Assembly (NCBI RefSeq): GCF_019279795.1
Contig: NC_056727.1
Coordinates: forward strand, 1,204,945,356-1,205,009,355
Reading direction: 5' to 3'
DNA from: Protopterus annectens
Taxonomy: Eukaryota > Chordata > Ceratodontiformes > Protopteridae
Length of the DNA: 64,000 nucleotides
The stretch's first letter is position 1. Each line of letters begins with the position of its first letter. Position numbers and translations under genes: made by a program. The notes under the pieces were generated by a model. It did no database searches. It was not told the origin of the DNA and saw only the letters and a program-made list of their open reading frames with translations. This document shows positions 30,021-42,455 of the stretch, in pieces.

Positions 30021-30709
30021 CTGTAATGAGAAAACACCAGAGTTTCAGAAATGTTGCAGCATATATTAAAGAAAAAAAAATAACAGATGATTTTGGAGTA
30101 CTGAGGAACAAATAAAGGTCAGAGAGCTTGCTTTCATTTACTTGTTCTTTGATAACCTGCTTAATCCAGTTCAGGGTCATTGGGGACTCACAGTCTATCC
30201 CTGCACTAACAGAACACAAGGCAATGAAACTAAATGAATGGGACACTAAACTACTGTAGCAGAAATTGGTTTATTATAAAATGTACTGACAACTTGGACC
30301 AATTTGCAACAAAATTTAGGAGATTCCAAACCCGAGGAATTTACATTTATTCTGTAGCCCTCTTAACTCATCTGGCCAGAGAGCAGACAGCAGTCCATAT
30401 ATTCATAAGGGAAAGATTAGAGAAGTATTAGTATCTGGAAACTAATAAACACATTTAAATTGTACAATTAGGGGTCAGCAACATTTAAATACAACATAGA
30501 AAAACACATGACAATGATTTGACAAAGTTAAGGAGAGAGAAGTGAAAGTAATTCTGTACAACAGTGTTCCACACTAGCAAAAAATAATCATTCAGATTTG
30601 GTAAAGCTAAGCAGTAACTGAACATTTTACTAGAAGACATTTTACAACTGGGTCTAGATTAGCAAATTGAAAGAACGGAAATGCGAATGCCGTTAGAGAC
30701 CAAAAAAGT
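30021..30709. other. Probable host intron
   Basis: Sequence upstream (on the minus strand) of the zinc-transporter exon. It holds no supported coding region or repeat and runs into the assembly gap. Confidence 0.45.
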
Positions 30710-31209
30710 NNNNNNNNNNNNNNNNNNNNNNNNNNNNNNNNNNNNNNNNNNNNNNNNNNNNNNNNNNNNNNNNNNNNNNNNNNNNNNNNNNNNNNNNNNN
30801 NNNNNNNNNNNNNNNNNNNNNNNNNNNNNNNNNNNNNNNNNNNNNNNNNNNNNNNNNNNNNNNNNNNNNNNNNNNNNNNNNNNNNNNNNNNNNNNNNNNN
30901 NNNNNNNNNNNNNNNNNNNNNNNNNNNNNNNNNNNNNNNNNNNNNNNNNNNNNNNNNNNNNNNNNNNNNNNNNNNNNNNNNNNNNNNNNNNNNNNNNNNN
31001 NNNNNNNNNNNNNNNNNNNNNNNNNNNNNNNNNNNNNNNNNNNNNNNNNNNNNNNNNNNNNNNNNNNNNNNNNNNNNNNNNNNNNNNNNNNNNNNNNNNN
31101 NNNNNNNNNNNNNNNNNNNNNNNNNNNNNNNNNNNNNNNNNNNNNNNNNNNNNNNNNNNNNNNNNNNNNNNNNNNNNNNNNNNNNNNNNNNNNNNNNNNN
31201 NNNNNNNNN
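30710..31209. other. Assembly gap of 500 N
   Basis: Exactly 500 undetermined bases. The round size suggests a placeholder and not a measured length. An upstream exon of the transporter could be hidden here. Confidence 0.99.
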
Positions 31210-33480
31210 CGTACCTTGCAGTCAAAATTAATTATTGGTCTCTTCCCATTCTATTATACCTTTCCTTCTCTAAGTTATTTTCTCCCAATACCAGGTTCCT
31301 TTGCCAGTTTTCTGCAGAAAATTCTACCCCCCTCTTACCTATTCTCCGTACCCCTAAGGTTAAGTGGGATAAGATGATCATAGCAACTGAGCAAAGGGGA
31401 TGGAGTTGCCTACTTTAAATGAGTAAATTATAAAATTATGTCATTAAGGATTTTATATAAGTAATGAAAAGATACAACAATTGAGCAAGGAGAGCATCAA
31501 GGATAGCAAGAGAGGTTTATTGGAAGCAGTTGTTAGGGAAAATAAAAAAATGAGATTGGGAGAGCAATGAGCAAATGTTGCATACACAAAATTGCAGATA
31601 GTATTATGAAAATAAGCTTGTGATGGTACGAATAAGGAGATTGTGCAAAATAGGGTTCCCAAATAAAGTGATAGAAAGTAGAAAAACAGCAGGAAGTAAC
31701 CGGGTAAGTTAGACAAAGAACCAAGGTTCTGGGAAAAATAATCAATGAGGTAGGGGGAGGAACAGCGCCAAGAGAACAGGAGGAAGCAAAAGAACTGTTT
31801 GGAGTACATCACAGGGATAGGCTCCCATATTTGGGAATAACAGCAGAATATAGGCAGAGAGGAGAAGAAAGAATTGATGGGCAAGTGGCTGCCCATGTGG
31901 AAAACTTAGTGGAACAGTACAGATAGGGCTATAAAAAGGGAGACAGTTTATATGCAATTTTGAATACTATACTATTATAAAAAAAATATCAGAGGAGCTC
32001 AGGCAGGATTGGAAAGAAAGGTTGGGTCAGCAAATTATAAAGGATTGATGGAGGGAAGTGTGCAAGGCTTCAAAATTATACAGTAAATCAAGGCAGTTTA
32101 GGATATTTGCATGGAAGTGGTTACATTAATATTTTATACCCAGATTAGACTGCAAATATCTTCTCTTAGGTTCAGAGTAACTGTTGCAAGTACATAGACA
32201 ATGAGAGAGAGAACTTGAGGAGTTTTTTGGGGTGGGATGTACAGAACTGATAGAGCTTCAAAACATATTGCAAATTGCCCCTGGGCAGATAATGAGTGAA
32301 CAAGTGGAAGTTACTAAAAAGATGATGCAGATAAGTCGAAGTAGGTGAACTAAAATTTCAGGTCATAAGGAGGCCTTATTAACTTTAATTATGTGAGCAG
32401 CCAAAAATGAGGGGGAAAAAAAAGTGATATACAAGAGTTAGACTGACCTTGGAGGATTTGCTAGTTATTATAAAGGGAAAAAAAGAGCATTTGGAGGGTG
32501 TATGACCCAGTCTCAGAAAATGGCCAGATAAAAGAGTTATATAGTCCTGTGTGTGACGTACCAAAAACTGCCTTACAACATTAAAACCACAGACTGCACT
32601 GCTACACTAACTAGCTAGCTGTTATGCAAGGCACTGAAGAGGTCTTTCCTGACTAAAAGAGGTTACAGCACTGCTACTAGATCTTGCATACAGAGTAAGA
32701 CACTATCAGAAATCACTGATCATCAGAGTGGTAGTGCTTGAATTCTAAGTGGCCTGTTAATATCACTTCCAGCCTCTGAAAAGGTTCTGAGAGACAGCCT
32801 CTTGTATGAATTGGTTCAAAGATTAAAAACAAAAATCACAAAAATGAATACAGGAGTCACCTACACAGAGTACAAGGGAATACAGATGATATGGTGTTCT
32901 ACTGGATAAATGCGATTCCTTGGAATCCCAAGGATGTGAGAAAATCTGCAGGAGAAAGGACGTCATTGAACCACTGCATAAATGGCACTGAAAAGATTGA
33001 CTGAAATCACTAATTCTCATACAATGCTGTTAACACCATTCTTTGGCATAGCTGTAGGTGAATAAGTCTTTACAAAGGTACACTAGCCACCTGAAGAACT
33101 AGCCACCTGAAGAAGAAAAAAAAAAAAAAACTTGACCCTAGAATTGTTCACCTTATCCTGAATTCCACTTGCATACAAGACACTTAAAGTCTTACAAATG
33201 CTTCCTCTCTGCTCTGGGGCATAAATGGATGACCCCTTGATAATGACACAGATGACCCAAAATCATTTAGAAATTCAGGTGCTACAGGACAGAGGTGGGG
33301 AAGGATAAGAATGACTGCATGATGCCAGTTTACCTTCCTGGGAAGATGGTGCTGGTCCAGCCTGTTGTAATGCCAATTATCTACTGGAGAGAGCGGGGTG
33401 CACTACAGGCTGGGGACATGTATGGCTCTGCCAAGTCATGCCTGCACATCAGACTTTATGGAATATGGACAAGAATGTGC
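31210..33480. other. No recognised gene
   Basis: About 2.3 kb with only low-complexity open stretches. Visible small features are an 18-base tandem duplication (ACTAGCCACCTGAAGAA, 33,081-33,115) and a 15-base A run at 33,116-33,130. The last 200 bases may belong to the LTR that is certain from about 33,490. Confidence 0.4.
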
Positions 33481-33489
33481 ACCCACAGT

Positions 33490-33818
33490 GGAAAAATAAT
33501 CAAGTCTTCACATCAATCAAATAAGACCCCACACGGACAACAGCTATAGAGTGGAATCCTCAGCACAGTGTTATAACCCAGTCCTTCACCATCCTCTCTG
33601 TGAAACCAGTGCTCTGTGTCCCTGCTCCAAGTAGCTCACATACACTGATTTTATTTTCTCACAAACGCACACACACAGGAAAGGTTGGGCACGGACTTAC
33701 TAGCTATGCCCCCTCTACCCAGACTATAATGTAGATACTGCCACTAGAACACTCCAAAGCCAGCTACTCTAAGGCTCTAACAAGGGTATCCAATTATACT
33801 GAGTAAAATTAATACTAA
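33490..33818 (-). mobile_element. Gypsy-type LTR 1, outer segment
   Basis: Matches 56,390-56,678 base for base over long stretches, for example AACACTCCAAAGCCAGCTAC and CCAATTATACTGAGTAAAAT. It ends where the CR1 LINE begins, after CTAA (33,815-33,818), which recurs at 37,245-37,248 on the other side of that LINE. The exact outer end of the LTR, expected to start TGTGATG as at 56,189, was not found. Confidence 0.7.
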
Positions 33819-34746
33819 CTTGCTCAAAGCACTTCTCAAAATGGAGAATATCGACATTTGGTGCTGTAATGGAGACCTGGTTTAAAGCAGCAGAAAGCAC
33901 CCCTGCATTACCAGGCTATAAAACTCATTCCACACCTTTCGGCCTCACAGAAGCTCCAAAGGCAGTGGTGTCTCCATATTCATAAAAGATATGCACACCT
34001 TCAGACTAGTACCCCAGCATAATGCATCTGAGATGCTCCAGGTACAACTAAAATTGGGTAAGACAGCTATTTAGGTCATAGCCTGCTGTAGGTCTCCAGC
34101 CATGTTCCAAGACTCTCACTCCACATTCCTAAGCACCCTGGAAACTATTAAAATCCAACCCAAAACTCTCATACTAGGTGATTTCAATTACCCCTTCATC
34201 AACTGGGAAAACTATTCATGCAACAATGCACTGGACCAATGCTTCCCGGAATTCATAAATTCCAATGCCCTGGACCAGCTCATTCTTACCCCCAACTATA
34301 GGAAGCAACATCCTTGACCTGGTTATTACTAAGATGGGTAACCACTGCTCTACACCAATTGTCAATTTCTCCCTGGTTAGATCTGACCACAAACTAATCA
34401 CCATGGAAATCCACATCTCACCCACACACCCCTGCAATGGTATCCACTATGAAAAACTTCTCCAAAGCTGACTCTGGACTCCTAAAAACAAAGGTGACTA
34501 ACTTCACTGCACCCATAACAATGGAAAATAGATGCACGACTGCTGAATCATACACCACTGCACTGTACGAACATGTACATAAGTGCATGCAACTAGCCAT
34601 ACCCAACAGAACCAAGACACACTCCTCCAAAAAAAGATCCAATCTGGTGGTCCACTGCCATTAATAAACTCTATAACAGAAGAAACTGTTGCAGGAAAAG
34701 GAAGTGCCAAGATTAGAAAAATGTCCTTATTAGCCTCAACAAAAAG

Positions 34747-35735
34747 TTGAGATCCCTCATCAAAACCTCCAAAGCCAGGTATAAGGCAGAATTGCAGCAG
34801 ACATTAAAAACAACCACAAAGCCTTCTATAGTTGTATCAAGAATCTCCACAGCAATACCCAGATTTGCTCTGAGTTACTGCACAATGGTATCTCCTATAC
34901 GGAGTCAACAGATATTGCCAACATACTGGCCGACAGATTCAGCGCCAACTTTATCCACCCCCCTCCCTCAACTAAAGGGCCAATCTCAATACCAGAAGAA
35001 TGCCAGGCACCCAGCATTACTGTGGCACAGGTTAAAGCTGCATTGTCCAAGGCCAAGAATACAGCTTCCATGGGACCCAACAATATCCCTGGCTGTGTTC
35101 TACATGAATTACAAAGTGGACTGGCACCACATCTGTGTGCCCTGTTCACTCACAGCCTCACCTCAGGCTTTGTCCCTTCCAAATGGCACATTGTTAGTCA
35201 TCCCTCTCCACAAAGGAGGGCAGACTACAGACCCTGGATATTATTACCCCATTAGCCTGATGAGTTTGATATGTAAGACTATGGAGCGCATCATCTTGGA
35301 CCTAATTAACATGGATATAGAGAATCTCCAAACTCTTGATCTCACACAATTTGGTTTTGTGAAAGGTAGATCATGCCTGCTCAACCTGGTTGACTTCTTT
35401 GAGTCAGTCAACAGAGCTGTGGATGAGGGTAAGGCAGCTCATACAGCCTACCTTGATCTGGCCAAGGCCTTTGATACTATTCCTCACTCAGGAATTATTG
35501 ATAAACTCACCAAACTAGGCATCAACCCCTATATCTTTAGGTGGATTGCAAATTGGGTCACAGACAGAACCCACAGTGTGAAAGTAGCAGACTCCAAGTC
35601 AGACTGCCAACCAGTCAGTCACAAGTGGAGTCCCACAGGGATTGGTCCTGGGTCCTCTCCTGTTTGGCACCTACTTCTCAGAAGTGCAGGCCAACTCTGA
35701 GGGACTCTGGCTGACCATGTTCACAGAGGACTGCA
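34747..35735 (+). pseudogene. CR1-like reverse transcriptase with altered catalytic box
   Basis: The 317-codon open stretch ending at 35,700 contains TLDLTQFGFVKGRSCLLNLV, AHTAYLDLAKAFDTIPHSG (first aspartate) and IFRWIANWVTDRTHSVKV. A frameshift at about 35,640 follows; in the next frame GLVLGPLLFGTYFSEVQANS is read, then WLTMFTEDCKPEAINSPDDA. The usual box is FADD, as in copy A; here it is FTED, so both flanking residues changed and the enzyme would be expected to be dead. The upstream region gives AALSKAKNTASMGPNNIPGC (35,022 onward), the standard CR1 lead-in. Confidence 0.8.
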
Positions 35736-35973
35736 AGCCAGAAGCCATTAACTCCCCAGATGATGCAGACATCCTATAGAAAGGCCTCACTGAGACCAAT
35801 GACTGGTGTCGAAACCATGGCCTTAAGCTTAATGCCAAAAATGCATAGTCATCCCCTTTGGTAAAAACTCAGTTCCCACTAATTACCACATCAATGGGAG
35901 TCCACTGAAGGAGTTATAAGAGATCTGGGGACATGTTGACAGGAACCTCTCCTTCGACCATCACATTGCCACT

Positions 35974-36510
35974 GTGGTCAGAAAGTCCTTCTATGTGGCA
36001 CATCTCATTACCAGGGGTTTTGCATCCAGGAAGAAACAGGTCATCATTTCTCTCTACTCAGACCAATCAGAGTATAATGCCCCATTTGGCATGTACCTCA
36101 CTAGACACCTGCAACAGCTGGAGAGGCCACAAAAGTACCTCACAAAGAGAATCCTAGGCATTAAACACATGTCCTACATGGAAAGACTCCAACTCCAGCT
36201 ATTCACTGTCTCATACAGTCTAAGAGGCAATCTCTGTTGGACTTACAAAGCCATGTCTGACCCAGCTCTGTTAGAAATGCTACATCTAAAGAAATCCCAA
36301 TCCCTCCACACTACACACTCTAGGGACCTCAACCTCATTACTACAATCAACAGAACATGCTGGAGGGACAGGTTCATAACACAGACTTCCGATGCTCTGG
36401 AACAGACTTCCCATACATGTCAGATCACCTCACTGGCCCTCTTCAAGAGAGATCTTGAGTGGATGGTAAACAAAGTTCACCCCGGGGATCACTCTAGAGG
36501 CTCTACTTGA
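35974..36510 (+). pseudogene. CR1-like ORF2, C-terminal region
   Basis: 178 codons: VRKSFYVAHLITRGFASRKK, YNAPFGMYLTRHLQQLERPQ, KYLTKRILGIKHMSYMERLQ, LRGNLCWTYKAMSDPALLEM and SLALFKRDLEWMVNKVHPG. These follow the polymerase and correspond to the thumb and C-terminal part of CR1 proteins. It is the best preserved version of this segment, with weaker versions in copies A, E and F. It ends where the L2 fragment begins. Confidence 0.75.
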
Positions 36511-36511
36511 T

Positions 36512-37203
36512 AGAAGCCCTGGGAATGGACGTCAGGAGGCACAATGCCAGGGCACTTCTACAGGCAAGATCCAGTCACAGAAACCTCCCACAGGTCACAA
36601 GAGCCATTAACTCTACTGGAGAAGCATTATTCTCCTGCACTATAGCCAAACACTGGAACTCACTCCCATCCTCTACCTCTAACTTCTTGCACACACTTTA
36701 AATCCTTACTAAAAATCACACTTCAAAACTTGCCAGATATGCCCTTGCAACCCCCCCTCTAATACCATCCACTCCCTCACTCACTACCTCTCTCAGCCCC
36801 GTATCAACAACCTACTCTTAGCAAGCTTGGCTACTCATGTTCACAGCTACCTACCACATAATAATAACTTCTTGTAGCAGCAACTGCTAATGGCCATTAT
36901 GTACCTCAAAAACAGATTATATCAATTGTTTACTGATGAATCTCAACTACATTTGTAACCATGTTTAGTATGTATCACCATATTTTAAAATTGTACTATG
37001 TTCTACAGCTGTTTTACATCTGTTTTCTTCTTGTCTTGCGTCCTTAACTGGACTAATGTCTATTTAAATGCTATGTTTAACTGTATAATGCAAATGATAC
37101 TTGATGTGGAGCTTTTCTCCCTGGACCTCCGCTGAAAACAGACCTGTGTCCAGTCGGACTCTCCCGGTCAACAAATGTAAATAAAATAATAATAAAATAA
37201 TTG
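36512..37203 (+). mobile_element. L2-type LINE 3' fragment nested in CR1 copy C
   Basis: Reads AINSTGEALFSCTIAKHWNS then LPSSTSNF (36,600-36,690), the end of an L2-type protein, and finishes with GGAGCTTTTCTCCCTGGACC (37,110-37,129), GACTCTCCCGGTCAACAAAT and an AATAAA-rich tail. The same tail ends the L2 element at 58,990-59,104. The CR1 sequence resumes directly after it with TGTAAAGGCTCCAGGG, which joins the CR1 protein end without a gap in copy E, showing that this piece is an insertion. Confidence 0.7.
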
Positions 37204-37244
37204 TAAAGGCTCCAGGGCCATTAGCCTAGTACACACCTATGAAC

Positions 37245-37280
37245 CTAATACAAATGGTAGTGTTTGGCCAATGTAGCAAG
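37245..37280 (-). mobile_element. Gypsy-type LTR 1, middle segment
   Basis: CTAATACAAATGGTAGTGTT continues the LTR after the CR1 insertion and matches 56,675-56,694. It ends with GTAGCAAG, one copy of the hAT target duplication. Confidence 0.8.
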
Positions 37281-38393
37281 CAGTGGCGGCTGGTGACTTC
37301 AAATTATAAGGGGCTGCCGAAGACAGCGGAATGGGTGGGGTCAATGGGAAGGGGTGTGGCCAACTAAAAAGGGGTGGAGGTATGCTCAAAATCACAACAA
37401 CTAGAATGTTAATTAAATACACTGCCCTGGGTGCCAAATCATCATTAAGAGAGTCTAATCAAGAAAAATGAAGTGTAGAAGAAAAAAAAATATTTCAATG
37501 CATTGGCTACATGACAACTTACTTAATATCTAAATGGAAACACAAAGGTGGTGAGGCATGAAAAAATAAATTACTTTTTAAATACATTATTGGAATGCCA
37601 GTCAAAAGCAGTTTTAATTATAATTTATATTCAGCTTTATAAAATTACCAAGTAACATGCTGAACGTAGCACTCTGTGATACCCCCACTTGTAAAAATGT
37701 TTCTTATCCAAAAAAGAGCAGAAGACATGATGAAAGTAAAAAATGAACAGCAAACAAGAAACAAGCTCAAGATAAATTGCTTAAAGGATTACTGCACAGG
37801 CTATGGACCACACAGGATAGACTGGCATTCCGTTTAGTTTACGGGTAAAGTCTGCAAAGATGACTACAAGTCTCCAACACATGTAATGAGCTTCTGAAAA
37901 TACTGTAATCCTGTCCTTTATTACAAATACTGTCATATTCATTTCAATACCTAAGGCTTACACGTTTATCTAGTTATGTAAATATTCTCTGCATGGCAAC
38001 AACAAAAAGGCTTTCAATGTTGGTAATTCTTTAACAGTATGCGTATTAAAGCTTACTTGCATCTTATCAATCTCCAACAGCTTACCTGATGGTCATTACA
38101 GCATTGCTACTTAAACACAGAGCTGCAGGGTACTACAACAGCATGCATTTTCTGAATAATAAGAAGCATAAATTAACACTATAAAAATATGAAAGAAAAC
38201 CAGAACATTCTGCAGAATCAAGGACAGATGAAAAGCCACCGTCATACTTGTGGTCTACCTTGGATGGGGGAATACTCTGCACACTTACACTGCATATCTG
38301 CTCCATGCCTTGCTTGGACACATCCAAAGCCACTACAGTGGGGTGCAATAAGTATGTCACAATTTGAAATGTCTCTGGCTGACTGTGATAACT

Positions 38394-39205
38394 CATACCT
38401 CTCAACCTCAGAGCAAGAAATCTGGACAAAACCATACATAGAAGTGGGACACAGGCCCAAAATAAGAACAACTTTTAAATATTGCTCTTAATTATAAAGA
38501 TAATAGGCTAGCAGTAGGTCTTGCATTAGTATGAATTTTTAGAAGAGTATTAAATCTGAAACTCATGTCTGCCATTATTTTTTAACTTCAGTCTTTAATG
38601 ATTTGCCAGAAAAACACACATTTATGAAAAATGGACCAAAAATATGAAATTGACAACACAGCTGGGAACCTGTCAAAGAAGGGACACCTTTTTAATATTA
38701 GTACTGTTGACTTGAGCAGCTGACAAAATAAGAGCATCTACATGCATTTCTGAAATAAAAGTAATCTATAACTCTGATCATTACAGTTACTTATAATTGT
38801 AAACCCACATTTTCTTCCAAAATTGCCATTTTGTAGAGGGATTATAAGAGGGAAAGCAAAATTTTGAGCCAAAATTGGGGACAGTTGAGAGGTCTGGATA
38901 TTCCTAATTCTATAAAGTGATTTATTTGCATGCACCTCTCAAACTCAATGCATGAAATCTGGACAAGGCCACATATATTGGGGGAACATAAAAACAGTAC
39001 TAAAAACTGCTCTTGTATAAACTCGACAGTTAATAGAATAACAGGTCTTGCTTTAGCATACATTTTTCTGAAGGTTATGACATCTGAAACTCAATGTCTG
39101 TCATTATTTAGTGACCATTCCTAAATGATTCATCAGAAAACCACAGATTTTATGAGGAACAAACCAAAAATAAGAAGCAAAAATCTGGACAGTTGAGAGG
39201 TATAG
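38394..39205. repeat. MITE-like units inside the hAT element
   Basis: CATACCTCTCAAC (38,394) and GTTGAGAGGTATAG (39,192-39,205) are inverted ends of a type common in vertebrate MITEs. Between them a roughly 270-base unit occurs twice (from about 38,390 and 38,930), each with an ATCTGGACAA motif near its start and CAGAAAA-CACA further on. An internal GTTGAGAGGTCTGG at 38,882 suggests two adjacent or nested copies. Confidence 0.6.
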
Positions 39206-40157
39206 TTCAGCTGGGGCTGTCTGAGTTTGCTGCCCTTCCCCCCTCACAAAATCTTGGTTGAATAGAGCCTCCCCCCTGCAGCCATTCCAATGTCCCATTC
39301 CTTGGTTATTTTGCCCCATTTACCATAAACACTAATGTGCATACTGCTTTACTTCTGCAATGATTTGGATTTCATTTGAAAGTTTTATTTTGCATTTTAC
39401 AGCACAAATACTAATATATCTGCTAAACAAAGTAATCTAGTCTCACAATGAAAATAGACTTGGCATTAAAACTTCTCTGTTCTTGAAACTCACATTCATT
39501 GAAACAGCATTGAAACCCACATTCAAAGAAAATGCATTTTGCCTGGCAGTGGCAGATAAAGATCAACTTTGGGCTGTTTTCAAATCATAGGCCCATTGAA
39601 CAAGACACATACACATGCTCTTTGATGCACCTTCCTGATCGTATTAAATTATATTCCTTATACAATACAGTACAATTGTATTATATTCCTTGTACACTAC
39701 AGTACAATTTTTAGACAGCATTTTTAATTTATTGTTTTGAACATTTTTCCAGTAAACAATGAAACAAAATGCATACACCAATAATGGCAAAACTGCCCAG
39801 TTCAGAACATTTCCATCACAAAAGTCTGCTCAAACTTCTACAGTCCACCAGTATTAGTAAATATACACAATCTCTGAAGTAAAAGTCATCTAAATAATTC
39901 CACATTAAAGAAATCTGTAACTAATGAAGAGGTTACTGCTAGCAAATAACTTTATATGTTGTTTCATCTACAAATAAAGTGCCTGTTGCCCTTGAGGAAT
40001 AAATTGCCTATGTTGCATTAAAAAACATAAGCTAGTAATATTGCAATAGAGAATAGATGGCAAACTGATAACTGTCTTAGTTGCTAGGTGTCTTCGCCAA
40101 AAAGGACTGCAACATCTACCCCCTTTACAACACAGTACAGTATCAGCAATGCATCTA

Positions 40158-40480
40158 CCTACTGTGGGAGTAGAACCCACAGCCTTCTGCATGTTCAGCA
40201 TAAGCAGCACTAAACCTTTGTTCCCCTGCAGCTCTCAGCTCCTTGTAAAACCTGCTCATCTCAGCTGTATCTCTGAACTTTGCAGCACAAGAAATCTGGA
40301 AAAAGACAAAATTTATTGGAGGACAAAAGCCCAAAAACAAGGGGCACATTTTAAACATTGCTTGTATAATGTTGGAAAATTGCTAGAATGAAATGTTGTT
40401 ACCACCATACATTTCACTGCCAAGTCTTGAACCCACGGGACCCTGTGCAAAACAGTCAGAGCAATGTACCATTATGCCAA
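40158..40480 (-). repeat. Two tRNA-derived (SINE-like) segments
   Basis: Minus strand, segment one: TGGTTTAGTGCTGC-like box A (about 40,217-40,200) and GTGGGTTCTACTCCCAC box B with perfect T-arm pairing (40,180-40,164). Segment two: TTGGCATAATGGTACATTGC as box A region (40,480-40,461) and GGGTTCAAGACTTGG as box B (40,434-40,420). Neither folds into a convincing complete tRNA, so SINE heads are the better reading. Confidence 0.5.
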
Positions 40481-40534
40481 ATCATCTGTTTTGTGAAAGA
40501 GAGGAAGACTGAAACTTAAATGGCTACCATTTAG

Positions 40535-40730
40535 TGAATTCAATTCTCACCATAGCTGTCAACCTCTTAGCAAAAAACATGTGGACAAAGCCAGTAATGG
40601 GGGAATACAGCCCCCAAACATATTCAGTGAATTCAGTCCTCACCATAGCTCTCAGCCTTAGCACAAAAAACCTGGACAAAGCCAATAATGGGGGAATACA
40701 GTCCCAAAAATAGGTACAAATTAATTTATA
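40535..40730. repeat. 92-bp near-tandem duplication
   Basis: CTCACCATAGCTGTCAACCT (40,546) and CTCACCATAGCTCTCAGCCT (40,638) begin two similar units that each continue GGACAAAGCCA-TAATGGGGG. They are related to the MITE-like units at 38.4 and 38.9 kb through the TGGACAAAGCC motif. Confidence 0.7.
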
Positions 40731-42455
40731 ATAAAATGCAAATAAATAAATACATGAATAAATAAATGCTTACTTAGTAGTTAACTAGGTATATGGAAAA
40801 ATCCGCAAAAAACTAATGAGGTGAAACAAAAAAAAAAACACTGGAGTATAAGAAGTACTAGATTTATGTATACTGGCATGTCTACAATAAACGGCAGAAA
40901 TCCAGCATTCTGCAAACAATTTACTTGCAGTTAGCACAGAGGACAGTCTGGCAGCTACTACAGAGGATTTAGGCTATGGTCACTTTGACAAACTGCTTCC
41001 TGCAGTCCAGGTTTAATTCCTTTGCTTCTATTTGCTTACTATATGACTTACCATGTGACTTAATCAGACAGAGCTTCTTGGCAGAGTCTGAAAAAGATCC
41101 AAGTGATTACTGGTGTACAGTTAAATGTACATAAATCACAACAAATTATGCAATTCATTTTTTAAAAAAAAATATTTTTAAATATGTAAAATGTACACAA
41201 ATTACTAAATGACCTGTTGCAGTGACCAAGCACACATCAGAAACATCTTTATGTGATGTGTTTCCACATAGTTACAGATTAAATTATGTCCTTTTTAAAT
41301 AAGATATTTTCCCCATAACATATCACATGCTTGTAGATGTTCACTGATTTGAGGTGGCAGATAAAGCACTTTTGCGAGGATTCCTTTTTTTTTGGTAATG
41401 TAAATATTTTCTTTTTTATCAGCTTTTACTTGCTCCTGGTCATATAATGGCAGCTCATTTTAAAATGTATTTTCAAAACTGATTTATTTATCTACAACTG
41501 CAGCAGGTAGTTGGTTCTTTTTTAGGAAGGTAACTTTATAATGTAAGAAACATCAGTCAAATGCAATTCAGAAATGAATACCTATACCTTCTTTGCTGTA
41601 CAATATTAAGACATAAAGGTACACCTTATAACTGATATATAGTACCCTACAGGTACAAATAAATCTCCATCACTTGTCAGCAGTACTGTTAATGTATGAT
41701 GAAAGTGCAAAAGGAACAAAAAGTATATATCTGAGCTCATTCAAACTGATATTATTGTAATGCACATGCTACACAGTATTTAATGAGTTTTGCTAAAGGC
41801 CAGTGCAGGACTGAGGTACCAAGATGTTGTTTTCATCCATCTTACAGTATTAAAGTTTGCATAACACAATGTTTTTTGTACACTTTTATACATATTCATG
41901 TTTTCCACCTAGTCCTTTATAAGCATCAGCATTAGTGTTCAAAGCATAAACGTCCTTCCTCTTAGTGGGGTAACCGTTTTCATCCACTACCTAGACAAAA
42001 CAGCAGTGACATGCTAAGAGACATCTTTGAACACAGACACACAGATAACCTGCAAAGGCTGAAGCAAGCTAATCCAAAGCTCATCGGTCCTGCTAGGCAG
42101 TCAAGCTCATCCATTCCAGTCTTCTCAGCTCGCGCAAGCTAACGGCTGATTTCTGGTTTGGCTGGCTGTTTTCCACGTGAGAGTTAGGCTGGAGCCTCAT
42201 TCCTGCTGATGACACAGTCTGGTTTCCTTTTCTTCTGTGCGGTCGTCACTGCACAGACTTCTGGGCTGCAGGGCAGAGATGCCTTTCTCCCTTATCAGGA
42301 CCGCCTAACACAGCAGTCTTGAGTTCTGTGAGTACCAGGAACTCCATGCACGCATGCGTGGAGTTCTGGGACTCGTGATTTTTTTTTTTTTATTTTCTTC
42401 TTTTTCTTTTCTACTAGGTGGGGGGGCTGCAGTCCTATAGCACAAGCCGCCCCTG

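Larger units (their letters stand above)
33819..37244 (+). mobile_element. CR1-like LINE copy C, 5' truncated, inserted in LTR 1
   Basis: Starts within the endonuclease (FIKDMHTFRLVPQHN and LILGDFNYPFINWENYS at 33,980-34,215; SDHKLITMEIHI at 34,385), continues with the polymerase, and ends with a tail (TCCAGGGCCATTAGCCTAGT at 37,211-37,230) that is also found after copy E at 46,700. The flanking CTAA is present once in the uninterrupted LTR at 56,675, so it is a probable 4-bp target duplication. An L2 fragment is nested at 36,512-37,203. Several frame breaks make it inactive. Confidence 0.8.
37281..42455. mobile_element. hAT-type DNA transposon, 5.2 kb, no transposase seen
   Basis: Left end CAGTGGCGGCTGGTGAC (37,281) and the complement of the right end CAGGGGCGGCTTGTG (42,455) form terminal inverted repeats. 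They are flanked by a perfect 8-bp direct repeat GTAGCAAG (37,273-37,280 and 42,456-42,463), the hAT hallmark. The uninterrupted LTR at 56,697-56,706 has a single related sequence, confirming insertion. No hAT transposase is recognisable inside; the interior is AT-rich and holds MITE-like units and two tRNA-derived pieces. It is either a non-autonomous element or a copy whose gene was replaced by later insertions. Confidence 0.85.

Noticed and set aside
30659-31418. Long open stretches across the N block
   Set aside because: They exist only because undetermined bases contain no stop codons.
31453-31896. 147-codon hydrophobic open stretch on the minus strand
   Set aside because: Rich in F, L, S and C from an AG-rich opposite strand; no domain or membrane-protein family recognised.
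40164-40217. Functional tRNA gene with a perfect T-arm
   Set aside because: No convincing acceptor, D or anticodon arms, and a second tRNA-like piece lies alongside, which points to SINEs.
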